From positions 502,237,001 through 502,301,000 of the forward strand of contig CM057453.1 in NCBI GenBank assembly GCA_016271365.2: a stretch of 64,000 nt of DNA, in the 5' to 3' direction. Every line of letters begins with the position of its first letter. Within the stretch, counting starts at the first letter, position 1. The position numbers and the translations under genes are program-made. Positions 10,937-21,898 of the stretch are shown here, in pieces. The notes under the pieces were generated by a model that did no database searches, was not told where the DNA came from, and saw only the letters and a list, made by a program, of their open reading frames with translations. The stretch comes from Neoceratodus forsteri (taxonomy: Eukaryota > Chordata > Ceratodontiformes > Ceratodontidae).

Positions 10937-11688
10937 ATGGGGAGTTTACTTCTGATACTTCTTTCACTGTCAGCCATGGGGTTCCCCAAAGAAGATGTCC
11001 CTATCACACAAACTATGGTGATCCATCCGCCCAGTCTCTCTGTCTCATCCCCATTGTTAGACGCTCAAACCCTCACATATGCCCTACCATTGCTGCATCA
11101 ATTACAGTGGGGTGACCCCCAAAAAGAGACGCAAACCACCATACATGTATTTCAATCAAGGCTCCACTACTGGATATACAGATCCCCCTACGCCTGACCA
11201 CCATACTGCTACTTGGTGTCTTGACACAATCCTATAACCCCACATGGAGCACCCCAAAAGAGTGGCAGCAGAATAAGAGAAGGAGGACCAAAGACAGCCT
11301 CCTCTCCCTATCTCTAGCAGCCCTCATGAAATTCCTGCTCTTTCTATTGCTCTGTATTGGTAATGTGGAACTTAACCCAGGACCCCCTGAATGTATTACC
11401 TCTCCAGCAGACCTAACCTCAATTAAAGGCCTCTGTTTTTTGCATATTAATGTATGCAGTCTGTTGAAAAAACTTACACTGATAGAAGCCTGGGTTGCCC
11501 ATACCTTGCCAGACTTTCTCGTGGTATCTGAGACATGGCTCAAACCCACCACAGCAGACAGGGATGTTAACCTACCCAACTATCAGTTATTCAAGAGGAT
11601 TGCCAAACAAAGCGGTGGAGTAGCTATATGCAAAATCTGGTATACCTGTATCCTGTATTGCTGCAACCTCTATGCCCAAGGAATTTGA
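10937..11688 (+). pseudogene. L2 N-terminal frames with 2A-like motif
   Basis: One frame (10937-11197) starts with a hydrophobic run (LLLILLSLSAMGFP) and has no known domain. The next frame (11221-11688) has a basic stretch (KRRRTKD), a second hydrophobic segment (ALMKFLLFLLLCIG), then NVELNPGP, a near match to the 2A ribosome-skipping motif (usually D-V/I-E-x-N-P-G-P). The endonuclease starts directly after it with LCFLHINVCSLLKK and LVVSETWLKP. 2A-like motifs in this place, ahead of the endonuclease, are documented for several L2/CR1 LINEs of animals. The hydrophobic run just before it resembles the signal-sequence overlap described for some 2A elements. Whether the first frame is an upstream ORF or a frameshifted N-terminus is open. 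Confidence 0.75.
11362..11385 (+). other. 2A-like ribosome-skipping motif (NVELNPGP)
   Basis: Codons at 11362-11385 read Asn-Val-Glu-Leu-Asn-Pro-Gly-Pro, preceded by Gly at 11359-11361. In known 2A peptides the bond between the last Gly and Pro is not formed; here that lies between codons 11380-11382 and 11383-11385. The first residue is Asn where Asp is usual, so the strength is uncertain. Confidence 0.75.
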
Positions 11689-14160
11689 ATGCCTATCCCT
11701 AAAAGTCTCTCTCCCCAATACAGCAGCTTTTCAGCTAGTTGGATGCTACAGAACCAACCCCCCTCCTCTGCTGACCTCAAGCTCTTATCCCACCTGGGGA
11801 ATCTGCTCAAGCCCAGCACTGAAGAAGTAATTATTCTAGGTGACCTGAATTTCAACTGGCTTACCCAGGCAGCTGCACCTCTGGTATCATTCTGTGATAC
11901 ACATGGGTTCACACAACTAATTAATGAGCCAACAAGAATTAATGCAAGGAATAATAATAACAGCACACTACTTGATATCATGCTAGTGAATAAACCCCAT
12001 CTATTCACACGTGCTGGAGTGCTTTTCAGCGATATAAGTGATCACTGCCCCATCGCGAGGGTAAGATCTTCCAGCAAAACAACAACCCTGCAAAATTCCT
12101 AATGAGGAGATCCAAGAAAACATCAATATTGACGGATATTTGCATGATCTAGCTCACTCTCCAAGCTGGCAAGAGTTTTATCTTGCTCATTCTGTGGAAA
12201 AAGCACAGCAGGTGCTAAATAGCATTATAATAAGTACCCTTAACATCCATGCCCCAATCTCTAGTATCTGAATAAAAAACAAATCCTGTCGTTGGTTTTC
12301 AGCTGACCTCAAAGCTGCACTGTTGGAGAGAGACAAACTCTGGAAAATGGCAAGAAAAAACAAGAATGTAAATGACTGGATGATCTTTAGGAAAGCCAGG
12401 AATAGATGCACCAAGAAAGTTAAGGATGCAAAGGCTGCCTTCTACTTGGCTGAGCTTGACTCCTCCTATCATAATCCTGCTAGGTTTTGGGGTACCATCA
12501 AGGGTATGGTTGGGCAGGATTCTAGCACCTCCCTACCAACTCAATTACACCACAGTAATAGCCCTATCTCTGGCAAAATGGAAATTCTGGACGCCTTCAA
12601 TAACCACTTCACAACAGCTGGCCTTGCCTTTGACACCTCTCTAGCTAACCTGCTGCGTGCACAATTAAGCTCCCAGTACATTGGTGCTCAGAGAGCTGAC
12701 TCTTCCTTCAGCTTCAAATCTGTACTGTTGAAGCAAGTAGAGGACCTACTATGGCAGCTGGATATCAAAAAAAGTGCAGGGCAGACTCTCTGGACCCCTA
12801 CTTTCTAAAGATTGCATCCCATGTACTTGTAATCCCCCAACACATCTCTTTAACTTATCTCTAAACTCTGGTTCTATTCCCACACTGTGGAAGACAGTCC
12901 AAGTGGTTCCCCTTCTAAAATCAGGGGACTCTATGGAACTTAATAATTACAGGCCTATTTCCATTCTACCAGTGCTATCCAAGATGCTGGAGAATTTAGT
13001 GAGTACCAGTTAAGGGAATATCTTGATGATGCTAACCTCCTGAATCCAGCTCAATCTGGATTCAGGAAGCTTATCTTACTACTATCACTGCACTAGCCAA
13101 GGTCACAAATGACTGGCAAACCAAATTAGATAAAAGAATAATGTCTGTGCAGTATTTCTTGACCTGAGCAAAGCATTCGACACTGTGGACCACGAGCTTC
13201 TACTATCATCCATGCACTCCATTGGCCTAGATCCACCCTCCCTTGAGTGGTTCAGGTGTTATCTTACCGGTAGGTCACAGCAGGTAAAAGCTGAAGGTGA
13301 CCTATCCCCATTAAAACCACTGCTAAGAGGAGCCCCCCCAAGGTTCTATCCTGGGTCCTATCCTTTTTGCCATCTATATAAATAATATTGATTCAACCCT
13401 CACCAAATTCTCTGTACACCTTTTTGCTGATGACACTGTTTTGTATGTCAGCAACCCTTCTTCTGCAGCTGCCCGTGAAATCCTACAAGCAGAATTCTCC
13501 TTGTTACAATATCAGCTACTTGAGAAAAAGCTTCTGTTAAATGCAAAGAAAACTAAAGCAATGATGTTCACAAATCAAAGCTACACCAGCACCTCCTCTT
13601 CAATCATTCTACCCCAGCTATGCACTATACTTGGAGAAAATCTGGAGTATGTAGAAAAATTCAAATACCTATGTGTGTGGATTGACAGCAGACTCGACTT
13701 CACTCATCATTTAGAAGAACTGCTAAAAAAGCGTCACCAAAGGCTTGGCCTTTTCTATAGATTAAAACCCTTCCTAAACAGAGATTCAAATATGAGGTTA
13801 GTCCAGGCCATTTTTCTCTCAGTTGTTGACTATATGCAGACTTCCTTTATAGTCACTGCCCCATCTCCTACCTACGCAAGTTGGATACCTTATACCATAG
13901 AGCAATAAAATTCATAACAGATCTGCCATCTAATACCCATCATTGCTCTCTTTATACTGCAGTTGGATGGGTTTCCCACACCTCAGAAGGAACAAATGCA
14001 GCTCTATGGACTTACAGAGCGTTATCAAAAAACTTCCAAACTATATTCTGGACTGCTTCACCAGACCATTCCTAGTTCCTATGCCCCAAGAAGCAACAAC
14101 ATCATCCTGTTCAAATTGCTCAAATTCAACACCCCGACTAGGGGGCAGCAATCAGCTTTT
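11689..14160 (+). pseudogene. L2 ORF2: endonuclease C-terminus and reverse transcriptase
   Basis: The endonuclease continues with EEVIILGDLNFNW near 11830, LINEPTRINARN near 11925 and FSDISDHCPIARV near 12040, so the catalytic GDxN and SDH blocks remain. A linker with charged helices follows (12323-12808). The polymerase shows KTVQVVPLLKSGD and LNNYRPISILPVLSK near 12890-12990, an FLDLSKAFDTVDHELL block near 13160-13190 and LFADDTVLYVS near 13425, with both catalytic aspartates. The C-terminal part runs to about 14160 with FKYLCVWIDSRLDF near 13660. Frame changes near 12105, 12810, 13015, 13385 and 13908 disable it. Confidence 0.85.
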
Positions 14161-14700
14161 CTCTAGCTATAGCGGAACACCCTACAAAAATCCCTAAAAC
14201 TGTCCAATTTTATACCATTTGCATCCTTTAAACAGCGTTGTACAGTTTTCTTCAGAGAAATGCAGTTGCTACCGCTAGAGCTAGCTTTGTCATCTCACAA
14301 TCTCCTCCCAAAAATTCACCATATATGGCATAATCTTTGTTCTTCAGTTCTCCTCCCAGGCAGACACCCCATCTTATGGCACCCAGTAATACCTTCCACC
14401 AACCTAGTATTACATTATGCTGTGTGTGTTTCATGGCCCTCCACTGGGAATATGTATACACTGTATATGCTGTAAATATTAGCTTAACTTTCCTATAACC
14501 CATTTTATCATGTGAATTTTACCGTACATCACTGTGTTTATAAATGTTTTTTTTTCCCCTGTATATATAACTGTTTATATAAGTGTATTGATGTATCTGT
14601 TGAGTATCAATTGTTGAACCTTGACCTTATCAGGTCCATCTTGTAAATGAGCCTTGCTCAATGATGCTCGCCTGAATAAATAAAGATTTGATTGATTGAT
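14161..14700 (+). mobile_element. L2 3' UTR and tail
   Basis: AT-rich untranslated sequence ends with the phrase ATGAGCCTTGCTCAATGATG, then CGCCTGAATAAATAAAGATT and GATT repeats. The same words close the fragment at 38229-38405, which marks this as the true 3' end. Confidence 0.85.
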
Positions 14701-14701
14701 T

Positions 14702-15680
14702 AAGGTACAGTACAGTCCTTCAATCTTCCTTTCAAGCATCTGCTGTATTTGCATGTCTTTCCAACAGTCCTATTCTTGCATTTCTAAGGCTAATCTCTTC
14801 ATTGACAAGATGGAGGCTGGAAAATGCAAGCAGCCATCTGGAGCACATGTCCGAAAGGCAAAACGTGCCAGAATGGAGGAAACTGCAAAGATGTGTAGGG
14901 TGATGCAGTCCTTCCTCACTCGAGGTTCATCAACCTCTGGGTAAGAAATGCATACTTGACAATGCATTGTATTATAATGAGCACTGGCAGTTGTTTGGCG
15001 CCATACATTTAAACTTGGAGCATTTGTGTGTTTCAGGGTTGGCAACATGGAGCCACAGCCCAGACGTGCCACAGAGAATGCAATGGATAATTGCACCACT
15101 CATGAGAGATGACAGTGAAATTAAAGATTCAACCTTGCATGCTGTTCTCGAGGAAGCTAATGTCACCTGTCATTTATTGGACACCTCTGAAGAACTTGCC
15201 CCTGACGGCCGTTCCCTGGCTGAACCTACCTTGATGGAAGCTGTCCAGAATCTGAGCAATTCTCTGGGAGAACATACCATTGAAACTTTCTAGACAACCA
15301 ACTGTCCACTGGAAGGAGCGGTCGCTGTGGACCTCCCAACTAAGAGCATCCCCCAGGAACCAGATCAGAATCCCTGCAGCACTGAAGACCTTGGCTGTTT
15401 TAATTGGGCACATCTTACAGATGCTGAAAAGAAGCAAATTCTGGAAACACAGTGGCTACCACCACCAGGCTTTCTCTTCCCAGGGCGTCTGATGGGTCCT
15501 GAAGGTCAAAGCCAGTGTTTCAGGCATTTTAATGCACAGCTGTTGAATGATTACAGATTTACAAGATATTCAAAGAAGTTAGATGGTGTATTCTGCACTC
15601 CATGCTTTGTATTCAGTTCCAGTTACATGATTCTGGTATCTACACCAATGAGGGATTGGTCCAATGGAAAGAAGACTCTG
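14702..15680 (+). pseudogene. hAT transposase, 5' part only (copy 1)
   Basis: Exon 1 begins at ATG 14810 (MEAGKCKQPSGAHVRKAKRA) and ends at 14940 with a GTAAGA donor; the intron is 14941-15036 and closes with TTTCAG. Exon 2 carries an acidic region (HLLDTSEEL) and then the zinc-finger-like block found N-terminal in ZMYM1/P52rIPK-type hAT proteins: LTDAEKKQILETQWLPP, then HFNAQLLND and LDGVFCTPCFVF near 15590. The frame changes near 15330 and coding ends near 15680, where the sequence jumps to the element's 3' terminal block. The DDE catalytic region is absent, so this is a deletion derivative of the gene at 24573-27324. Confidence 0.8.
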
Positions 15681-15684
15681 GAAA

Positions 15685-15795
15685 ATGATATGTTGGGTAA
15701 GGGGTATGGATGGGGAAGGGGTAGCTCATCCTAATGGGGGGGTAGCAGTGATGACTCCACTTGGTGTGCAGTTCAGAAATTCCTGGCTACACCCC
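15685..15795 (+). mobile_element. hAT 3' terminal block, copy 1
   Basis: GGTATGGATGGGGAAGGGGT, GTAGCTCATCCTAA, GGGGGTAGCAGTGA and TCAGAAATTCCTGGCTAC match 29084-29195 in the same order. CTGGCTACACCCCTG is a typical hAT terminal repeat (inverse CAGGGGTGTAGCCAG). Immediately after it, CAAGGGCATAGCTACC at about 15798 looks like the left end of another hAT-like element. Confidence 0.7.
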
Positions 15796-15797
15796 TG

Positions 15798-16080
15798 GCA
15801 AGGGCATAGCTACCGATACGCCAGACACGCCACGGCGTGTAGTAGTAAAACTGGGGGGGTAGCACAGAAGCCCAATGTCCCCTCACATTCTTTTCTTTAA
15901 ATTTTTTTTCGCAGGCTTTTCCCGGCACTCGGAGACTTTTTGGAAGTGGGGGGCAGGGTCCCATGACCTAGCGGACCTGATTGTGGAATATCTTGCCCAC
16001 CTCAATCAGGTCCCCGTACAGAAGGAGGCATGGTACAAGGCTCAAAAGAAGTGGAGCAGGGGCGAGCGGGCTGCTTAAAT
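15798..16080 (+). mobile_element. Possible second hAT-like end and short open frame
   Basis: CAAGGGCATAGCTACC resembles hAT left ends. A short frame follows (15875-16078) whose C-terminus reads DLIVEYLAHLNQVPVQKEAW and ends in basic residues before a stop. A TTTTTTTTCGCAG acceptor-like stretch precedes it near 15903-15915. I recognise no family. Confidence 0.3.
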
Positions 16081-16503
16081 TCTGCCGCCCTGAACTGTGT
16101 GCACACAATCTCTAGTCTAGTAGTCTGCAGCAGAAAGAAGGTGTGTGTGCATTCCTGGCTGTGCTAGAAGAGACGTTTTGGACTCGTGTTTTGATTGATT
16201 TGGTGAAGTGAGGTCGTGGAGAGGAGTTCGGATGGCCGGGTGATTGGGCGTTTACTTTGGACGGATAACTACTGGGTGGCCACGGCACTGCAGTGAATCA
16301 GTCGGAGCCTCTTAAGGAGGAGAAACTTTGGGCGTCGGGAGTCAGGATCAGGACGGAGCGCCTTAGTAGTCTGGAGCGAGCTGGTGCAGGCGTGCAGCAA
16401 CATAGAGCGAGCAGGTAGCAGATCATCATGCAGCAGAGATGAGAGAGGACAGAGCATCTTGGTCTACCAAGCAAGCAGTGCCGGCGTGAGACTGAGGTAA
16501 CAG
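16081..16503 (+). other. Candidate non-coding exon with consensus splice donor
   Basis: This block is richer in GC and CpG than its surroundings and ends with CAG at 16501-16503 followed by GTAAGTG, close to an ideal vertebrate 5' splice site. It has no convincing coding frame. It could be a first exon of a non-coding transcript, of a mobile element, or a chance match. No partner acceptor or TATA box was identified. Confidence 0.3.
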
Positions 16504-17700
16504 GTAAGTGCAAAAGCTCCTCTAAATGGCATGAGAGACTGGTGAGCAAATTTGCTCAGAGCACTGCAGTAGTCCATCCAGAGCCAAGCTGAGTGTAAGT
16601 CCCGTGTAAGGGAGAGAGGTAGAATCGGAGTGCTTTTACTCAGTTTATGGACTGATGTTAAATCAATGCATGGTCACAATAGCTGCCATTTTATCATACA
16701 AAATACTCAATTTCTGAGTCCTGCACACAATGATATATATCTGAAGGGAGCTATCGAAATTATGTTGGCTGTACATAAGATTGCTCAGTGTTTACTTCAT
16801 TAGAAATTACTGAGCAGACGGCGACCCAGTAGTGTCACAAGAGAGCTCTGTTCTGCCAGTTGAGACCTAGACAATCGATCAGAGAAAGGACAAGGGGCAC
16901 CTGGCACTTTAACAGCCCCTGCTGGTCAACCACAGAGTGGCACTGGTTACAAAAGCAGCCACTGTCCCCCATCTCTCCTGCTGACTTTAGGCAAACGATG
17001 TGACTACAGCAACTGGATGATGGGAGGTGGTGGACTCATCTTGGTTGGGGGAATTGACTATTTCTCTCACAACAACAAAGAGATCAGACTTAATAGTTTG
17101 CTCTGGGAAACAAAAAAGGAAGTGACGTCAGCGTCACATGAGGCATTTCTCTTTTTTTTTTTTAATTCACAGTTAACTGGGTAAGGTTGCCTGAGAACCA
17201 AGAGTCTATTTTCAGCTACAGCCCATGGATAACATAGCATTATACAACATATCAATGTGACAAATACAATCTAGCTTTATGCTTTATCATAGAAATGGGT
17301 GCATTAACACTGGATGTAATACTAAATTTCAAACAGAACTGTGAGCAGGCTTGTATTTCAAATCAATGAACCACAGCATGCTGTGTCTTATTCTATGAAA
17401 AAAATGTAAGACATGGGGGGGGGGGGATGAAGACAGTAGTCTGTACATAATCCCCCAGGCTCAACCCACTTACTAAAGGAGGGGGAGGAATTAGACATCA
17501 TACTTGGACCAAAATCCTTTTTATCTTGGGTAATATCTCAGGCAATTGAATTCCACAAATTTACTGCAAAGTAGGGAACTGATACTGGTAAAGCAACAGG
17601 AGGGGGGTTACTCTGTTCGTACACCAAAGGTCCAGTGTGAGCATACACATACATATTTACTTTCTGTATCAGTTCAACCTCACATCTTTTTGTAATCTTT
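16504..17700. other. Unassigned DNA
   Basis: No domain or RNA gene is seen. There is a long T run near 17150-17163, a G run near 17417-17427 and scattered short repeats. Confidence 0.4.
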
Positions 17701-17737
17701 TAGAATGTCAAAGTCACTTAGAAATGTGTGTTTTTAA

Positions 17738-17955
17738 CATGCAGAAATCCTTTTTCACAAACCTTGGGGAGCTGTCAAACAGGATTTTTTTTGCAGTTTG
17801 TGAAAAAGGATTTTTTTTACTGGAAATCGTGAAAAAGGAATGCGAAACAGGATCCCTTTTTGTCATTTGTGTAAAAGGATTTTAATTTTCCACAAATTGT
17901 GAAAAAATAACTGTGGAAACTATTTTTTGCAATTTGCAAAGAAGGAATTTTAAGA
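17738..17955. repeat. Clustered AAAAAGGATTTT motifs, direct and inverted
   Basis: ATCCTTTTTCACAAA near 17747 is followed by its inverse TTTGTGAAAAAGGATTTT near 17798 and further variants near 17830, 17870 and 17900. The arrangement could fold into hairpins. Confidence 0.5.
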
Positions 17956-18224
17956 CAGTTGATTCTTTTGTCACTCCATAGTTTACAAACGGTGGTTGAT
18001 TATGGTCTGGTGGGTTCCACAGATATGCCTTTTGCTGGTTTGGGGAAAATATATTACTTTGCTGTGGAGTTCTGCGAATTTAAGTTGTTGTTCATTTCCC
18101 ATAGGATAACATTGTAATGTGATGTTTAGACAGTCTTTTTTTTGTTTTGTTTTTTTTGTCACTATGCTGTGAAGAAGTGGTTTTCAGTTTTGCTTTGAAA
18201 TTTTCAAGACACAAAGGCCTTGGT

Positions 18225-18565
18225 ATCACCAATCTGCATTTTGCTTGTTGTATGAAAATGTATTAATTTGGTGTCTAGTTACACAGGTTTCATGTTTATC
18301 CCTGTTTTCTATAGGATAACATTGCAATGTGAGATGTTTTTTGGTGCAGCACACTACAGGATGGGCAAATATGGATACCACTACACTATTTAAAGAATTA
18401 TGGACTGATAGGAGCATAGGGCCTGGATGGCCCTGCGCTCCCATAGGGAAATAAGGATACAATTACAAGCTCTCAAAAGTTATGGATGGATAGGAGCGGC
18501 CCCAGGGCTCTGCACTCCCACAAACAAATAAGGCTATGATTATACTATCTCAAAAAGTAAGGAAA
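18225..18565. repeat. Short tandem duplication, ~80 bp
   Basis: TTATGGACTGATAGGAGC at about 18399 and TTATGGATGGATAGGAGC at about 18480 each lead into a CCTGCGCTCCCA / CTGCACTCCCA block and AAATAAGG. A TAGGATAACATTG phrase also occurs near 18103 and 18314. Family unknown. Confidence 0.5.
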
Positions 18566-18959
18566 TTCTTGGCAAAAAACTTTCTTAATGCATCAGTAAG
18601 GGTTCCAGTGACAAAAGTCTGGAAATGTGGTGTTAGGATATCCAATCCTAGCACCCCACCCCCACACTGCATGTAACAACAGGTGCGGGGGTGTGCCTTG
18701 GGGTTGTCAGCCCTATTGCTCACCCCATTCACCTATACTGTACCCATCTCAGCTTATTTACTCATGGAATGGGGTGAGCATTAGGGCTGACAATCCCAAG
18801 ACGCTATATTGTTGACACTTCAGTATTTATCAATTTGGCACAACTGAGCACTTTCCAGCTCAGTTCACTAATGTTGTAAGTTTGATAGAGAGAGTTTGTT
18901 TGTCCCTAAGATTCAGAATAGTAGCCCCACTAGGATAAATTTTAAGCGACTTACACCAG

Positions 18960-19400
18960 GCACTCCAGTGAAAACAAAAGATTATTAATCAGAACTGGAG
19001 CACACTGGAGGGGACCCACTATTAGAAGTGACAGGAAATAAACCAAGGATGGTTTATAAAAGAGGTCACAACATTAAAGACAGATTGGTCCACAGCTTCC
19101 AAAGAAGCACTTATAGTGCTTCGAGCACAAGGTCTTTGCCCATAGGTATGCATCAGTGTGGTAACTGCAAGTTTTGTAGTTCCATTTTACATTGTCAGGC
19201 CTTCACAAGCTGTAAAAGTGAGAGAAAACACCATAAAACTCTATCAGTTGTACTATGGGTAGTGTGGTGTATCTGCTACATGCCAATGCGGTGCCTTTTA
19301 TGTGTAACATGGACATCACTATGCTTACTATGGACTACACATCTTGCTACTCATACAACAAAAAACACTGACAGTGATACGGTCTGCTGTGATTCTTAAT
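18960..19400 (+). pseudogene. Penelope-like element, C-terminal fragment
   Basis: Translation shows KPRMVYKRGHNIKDRLVHS, then GMHQCGNCKFCSS near 19150, an IKLYQLYYG-like stretch in another frame, and CQCGAFYV near 19285. This order is characteristic of the end of the Penelope reverse transcriptase and its link to the GIY-YIG endonuclease: a basic N-x-R/K-D-x-L-V block, a C-x2-C-x2-C cluster, then the CGLFYVGKT-like start of the nuclease. At least two frameshifts break it. Neither polymerase core nor full nuclease remains. Confidence 0.65.
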
Positions 19401-19869
19401 GTTACTTTCACATTTCTCAACAGTACTCTCTTACATACATATGTGGTTATTGTTTTTCAGTACACTGAACTGTTTGTTTCTTAACGATTGCTGCACATTT
19501 AAATGATTTCTGTGCGGCTGTTTCATTACTAGGTAACTTGGGATGACTGTGATTCTCTCGGTTTCACTCTGTGTAGAGCGTGTGCTTGTCTGATTTGCAT
19601 ACGGGCAGCATCATTTCCTCACTCGATTTTGTATTTCTATGCTGCTCTCTCTGTTACACACTACTCATTTTTGTGCCTTTCTGGAGTTATCCCGTGTATG
19701 TGGTGTGGTCTCCGTGTGTCATTCCTCCAGCATAGTTAAAGTTTACCGTGCCTATGACCCCACACCAGTGGCAGAATCTCCCTTGCAGTAAACACCTGGC
19801 ACACCAAAGAGTTCACTGCAGGCTCCTTGCACCTTAGGCCAGGGCAAGCAGACCTTTGCAAATGCTTTT

Positions 19870-19962
19870 GTGAACCTGTAAGATTTATTTACCCGGGATA
19901 GGTCAGCAGAGGAGCAGTATCTCAGTTTCAGTAAGATCTTGCTTTTACCCATTTTTACGGTC
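19870..19962 (+). repeat. Single dispersed copy of the window-start repeat unit
   Basis: TTATTTACCCGGGATAGGTC, AGCAGTATCTCAGTTTCAGT and CTTGCTTTTACCCATTTTTA match the unit reiterated at 60-905. Confidence 0.55.
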
Positions 19963-20095
19963 AGGTGGACTGAAACACAAAGATTTACTCATGGTCACAC
20001 AGTGTGTAAGTGGCTCTGGGATTTGAACCTGGATTTCCTGTGTCTCCTGGTTCTCAAGTCAGTGGTGTAGCCACAAGACCATGCTGTCTATAGCA
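19963..20095 (-). mobile_element. CORE/MIR-like tRNA-derived SINE
   Basis: On the minus strand a tRNA-like head is followed by the B-box GGTTCAAATCC (20019-20029 inverted), then GCCACTTACACACTGTGTGA and a downstream core. This is the layout of MIR/CORE-SINEs. A partial A-box region (GTGGCTACACCACTGACTTG) is also present. Confidence 0.7.
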
Positions 20096-20439
20096 AATTT
20101 CATTGGGGTCGCGGTGCTTGCAGTGGTGCTAAGTGGTTGTACGACCACTGAGCAGCAGCAGCGGTACTGGTGTATGTGCCCATAATCTTTTCATTTTAGT
20201 GCTGAAAATCTCAAGGTGCAAATAATTCATTTGGTGTGACTTAACTGGAAAATTCACAATGGTCAGGCAGTAAAATGTACTTCGATGTAGGATAAAGAGA
20301 GAGTGAGTTTTTGTCAGTAAAAATACATGGCCATTGTGACCGATTTCTGTTAGCCAAATGTGTTTCAGCATTTTAATTTGGAACATTTCTGCTGCAATCG
20401 GGCCCCAGTTTTCCTGTGGTACTTAGGCCCTGAGTTCTG

Positions 20440-20640
20440 TGGTACGGCTGATTAACCCCAGTGGCAGACTCAATTAACTTGGAGACATAACGGCTTTAAG
20501 ACCAGGCTGGATAAATCCATAGGGTTAGGGTACAACAATATTTCAGGATAATGTTCTTTGGGGAACAGGGAGATGGACTTGATGGACCAAACATTTAATT
20601 CCATCTAGCACCATCTATGTACCATGCAGACTTGATTAAC
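20440..20640 (+). mobile_element. CR1-type LINE 3' tail
   Basis: AGACCAGGCTGGATAAATCC near 20499, then AGATGGACTTGATGGACCAA near 20570 and CATCTATGTACCATG near 20613 follow the familiar end of CR1/L3 LINEs. No coding sequence remains. Confidence 0.6.
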
Positions 20641-20835
20641 TTCTATGGTAGGCTTCAGTGCTGCAACTGGCTAAACACCATTTGATGTGATCAGTGTCAT
20701 TATCTGAGCACGGGGGAGGAGTTTCATGATAATGGAAAAAAAAAAAACAGGCAGGGATTGTAAAACATGTATTTTTGAAATACAGATGACCCAAAATGGT
20801 GAATACTGTGGCAGCCCATGAGTTGAGGGAGGGGG

Positions 20836-21050
20836 GCAGTATAATCTAGTGTTTAGAGCAAAGAGCTGTTAACCTAGAGACCTGGCAGACCTGGGTTTGA
20901 ATCCCACAACTGCTGCTTGCATACTGTGTGACCCTGAACAAGTTGTATAACCTCACTGTGCTTAATTCTCTCCCGAGTCACTCCTGGAATGAACATAATT
21001 TCTGCTCATTAATGATTGACTGTGATAATAAAGATGTTAAGTAATGAGCA
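20836..21050 (+). mobile_element. CORE/MIR-like tRNA-derived SINE
   Basis: AATCTAGTGTTTAGAGCA forms the A-box region, GGGTTTGAATCCC at 20893-20905 the B box, followed by TGTGTGACCCTGAACAAGTT and CCTCACTGTGCTTAATTC, the typical MIR core order. The 3' part is diverged. Confidence 0.75.
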
Positions 21051-21895
21051 GTCTTTTGGGTGACCACGGAGCTTGCTACTTTTCTTTTCAGGGGTGGGGT
21101 GGCATCGTGGAGCACATCTTGTCAGCCACCATTGCTTAATTATGGAGTTGTCTGTCAGTAAGCCATTCTGCTTCTATAGTAATTTCTGCCTAAAAACATA
21201 TTTTTTGGTTTGAAGTTGTGTTTATTTAGCATCTCATCCTTTATTTACTTTCTGGTTTCCCTGAGGAAGTGATTGCGGTGGTGATCTGCGGGATAGTAAT
21301 TTCCAGTGAGTTATTTCAGTGTCAGTGTAAACTGGGACCCCACTACTTAGGACCTGAAATAATGTAATTGTTTTTATTTATTGTGATCTTTCTTGTACAG
21401 TTCTGTTGGGGTTTGTGGTCTGGCCTTGCAGTCGCAAAATGAGGGAGGTCACGCAGTGCATTCTCTGTCTGCTTGTGTGAATCTTGGTGCCAAATGCAGA
21501 GCAGCAGCTTCAAGGAAAATTTTTTCTGTCTCAGTTTTTATCTGTGTTCAGTGCAGATCGAAAGGCACAGACTCCATACAGAATGGAGATAGAGTTTTTC
21601 AGTTGTGGATAGGGCTTTTATTTGTGTCCATCCCCACATGCACTGCAAATGAAATGCAACAGAGAATGCAGATCGGTTGTGGCATTCATTGGGTGCAGTG
21701 TGGCACGGCAGTCTGCAGAGTTGACATGGGTTTTTTCATCCCAGGTATGGTCCTCTAAATTAAATTGGCTGGGCATCAGTTACAATAGCACTTTAGGAGC
21801 TGCAGGTATGGTGCCAATTACTGTGAATGGCAGTAGGAAAAGTACAGGCACAGGCAACACCTCTCTCCAGGGGCCATCTGCCTCTCAGTCCACAG
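21051..21895. other. Unassigned DNA
   Basis: Open frames here (for example 21393-21758) show no known domain. A long polypyrimidine-AG near 21090 is isolated. Confidence 0.4.
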
Positions 21896-21898
21896 TTC

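Larger units (their letters stand above)
9871..14700 (+). mobile_element. L2-clade LINE, nearly full length
   Basis: A non-LTR retrotransposon of about 4.8 kb: reiterated 5' UTR (9871-10920), a short N-terminal frame with a 2A-like motif, endonuclease, reverse transcriptase, and a 3' UTR ending AATAAATAAAGATT followed by GATTGATTGATT. The uninterrupted copy 2 joins CCACTATATCA directly to AGGTACAGTACAGTCC near 24460, and here those two words flank the element at about 9870 and 14702. The coding region has several stops and frameshifts. A second L2 tail with the same ending lies at 38229-38405. Confidence 0.88.
2354..15795 (+). mobile_element. hAT-containing composite unit, copy 1 (deleted, interrupted)
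   Basis: From CACATTATTTAACATGCCTC at 2354 to the hAT-like end CTGGCTACACCCCT at about 15795, this stretch is collinear with 22474-29195 once two LINE insertions are removed (about 4053-9445 and 9871-14700). Blocks match in order: the GGAGGAGCTAGATGACTCAAG text, a CR1 remnant, an internal duplicated motif, then the first exon, intron and start of exon 2 of a hAT transposase. After about 15685 the match jumps from transposase exon 2 straight to the terminal block, so about 3.6 kb present in copy 2 is missing. I did not find a matching left terminal inverted repeat at 2354, so the left limit is simply where homology starts. Confidence 0.7.

Noticed and set aside
19963..21050. tRNA genes suggested by B-box sequences
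   Set aside because: The A and B boxes belong to SINE heads; no cloverleaf with paired acceptor stem could be drawn.
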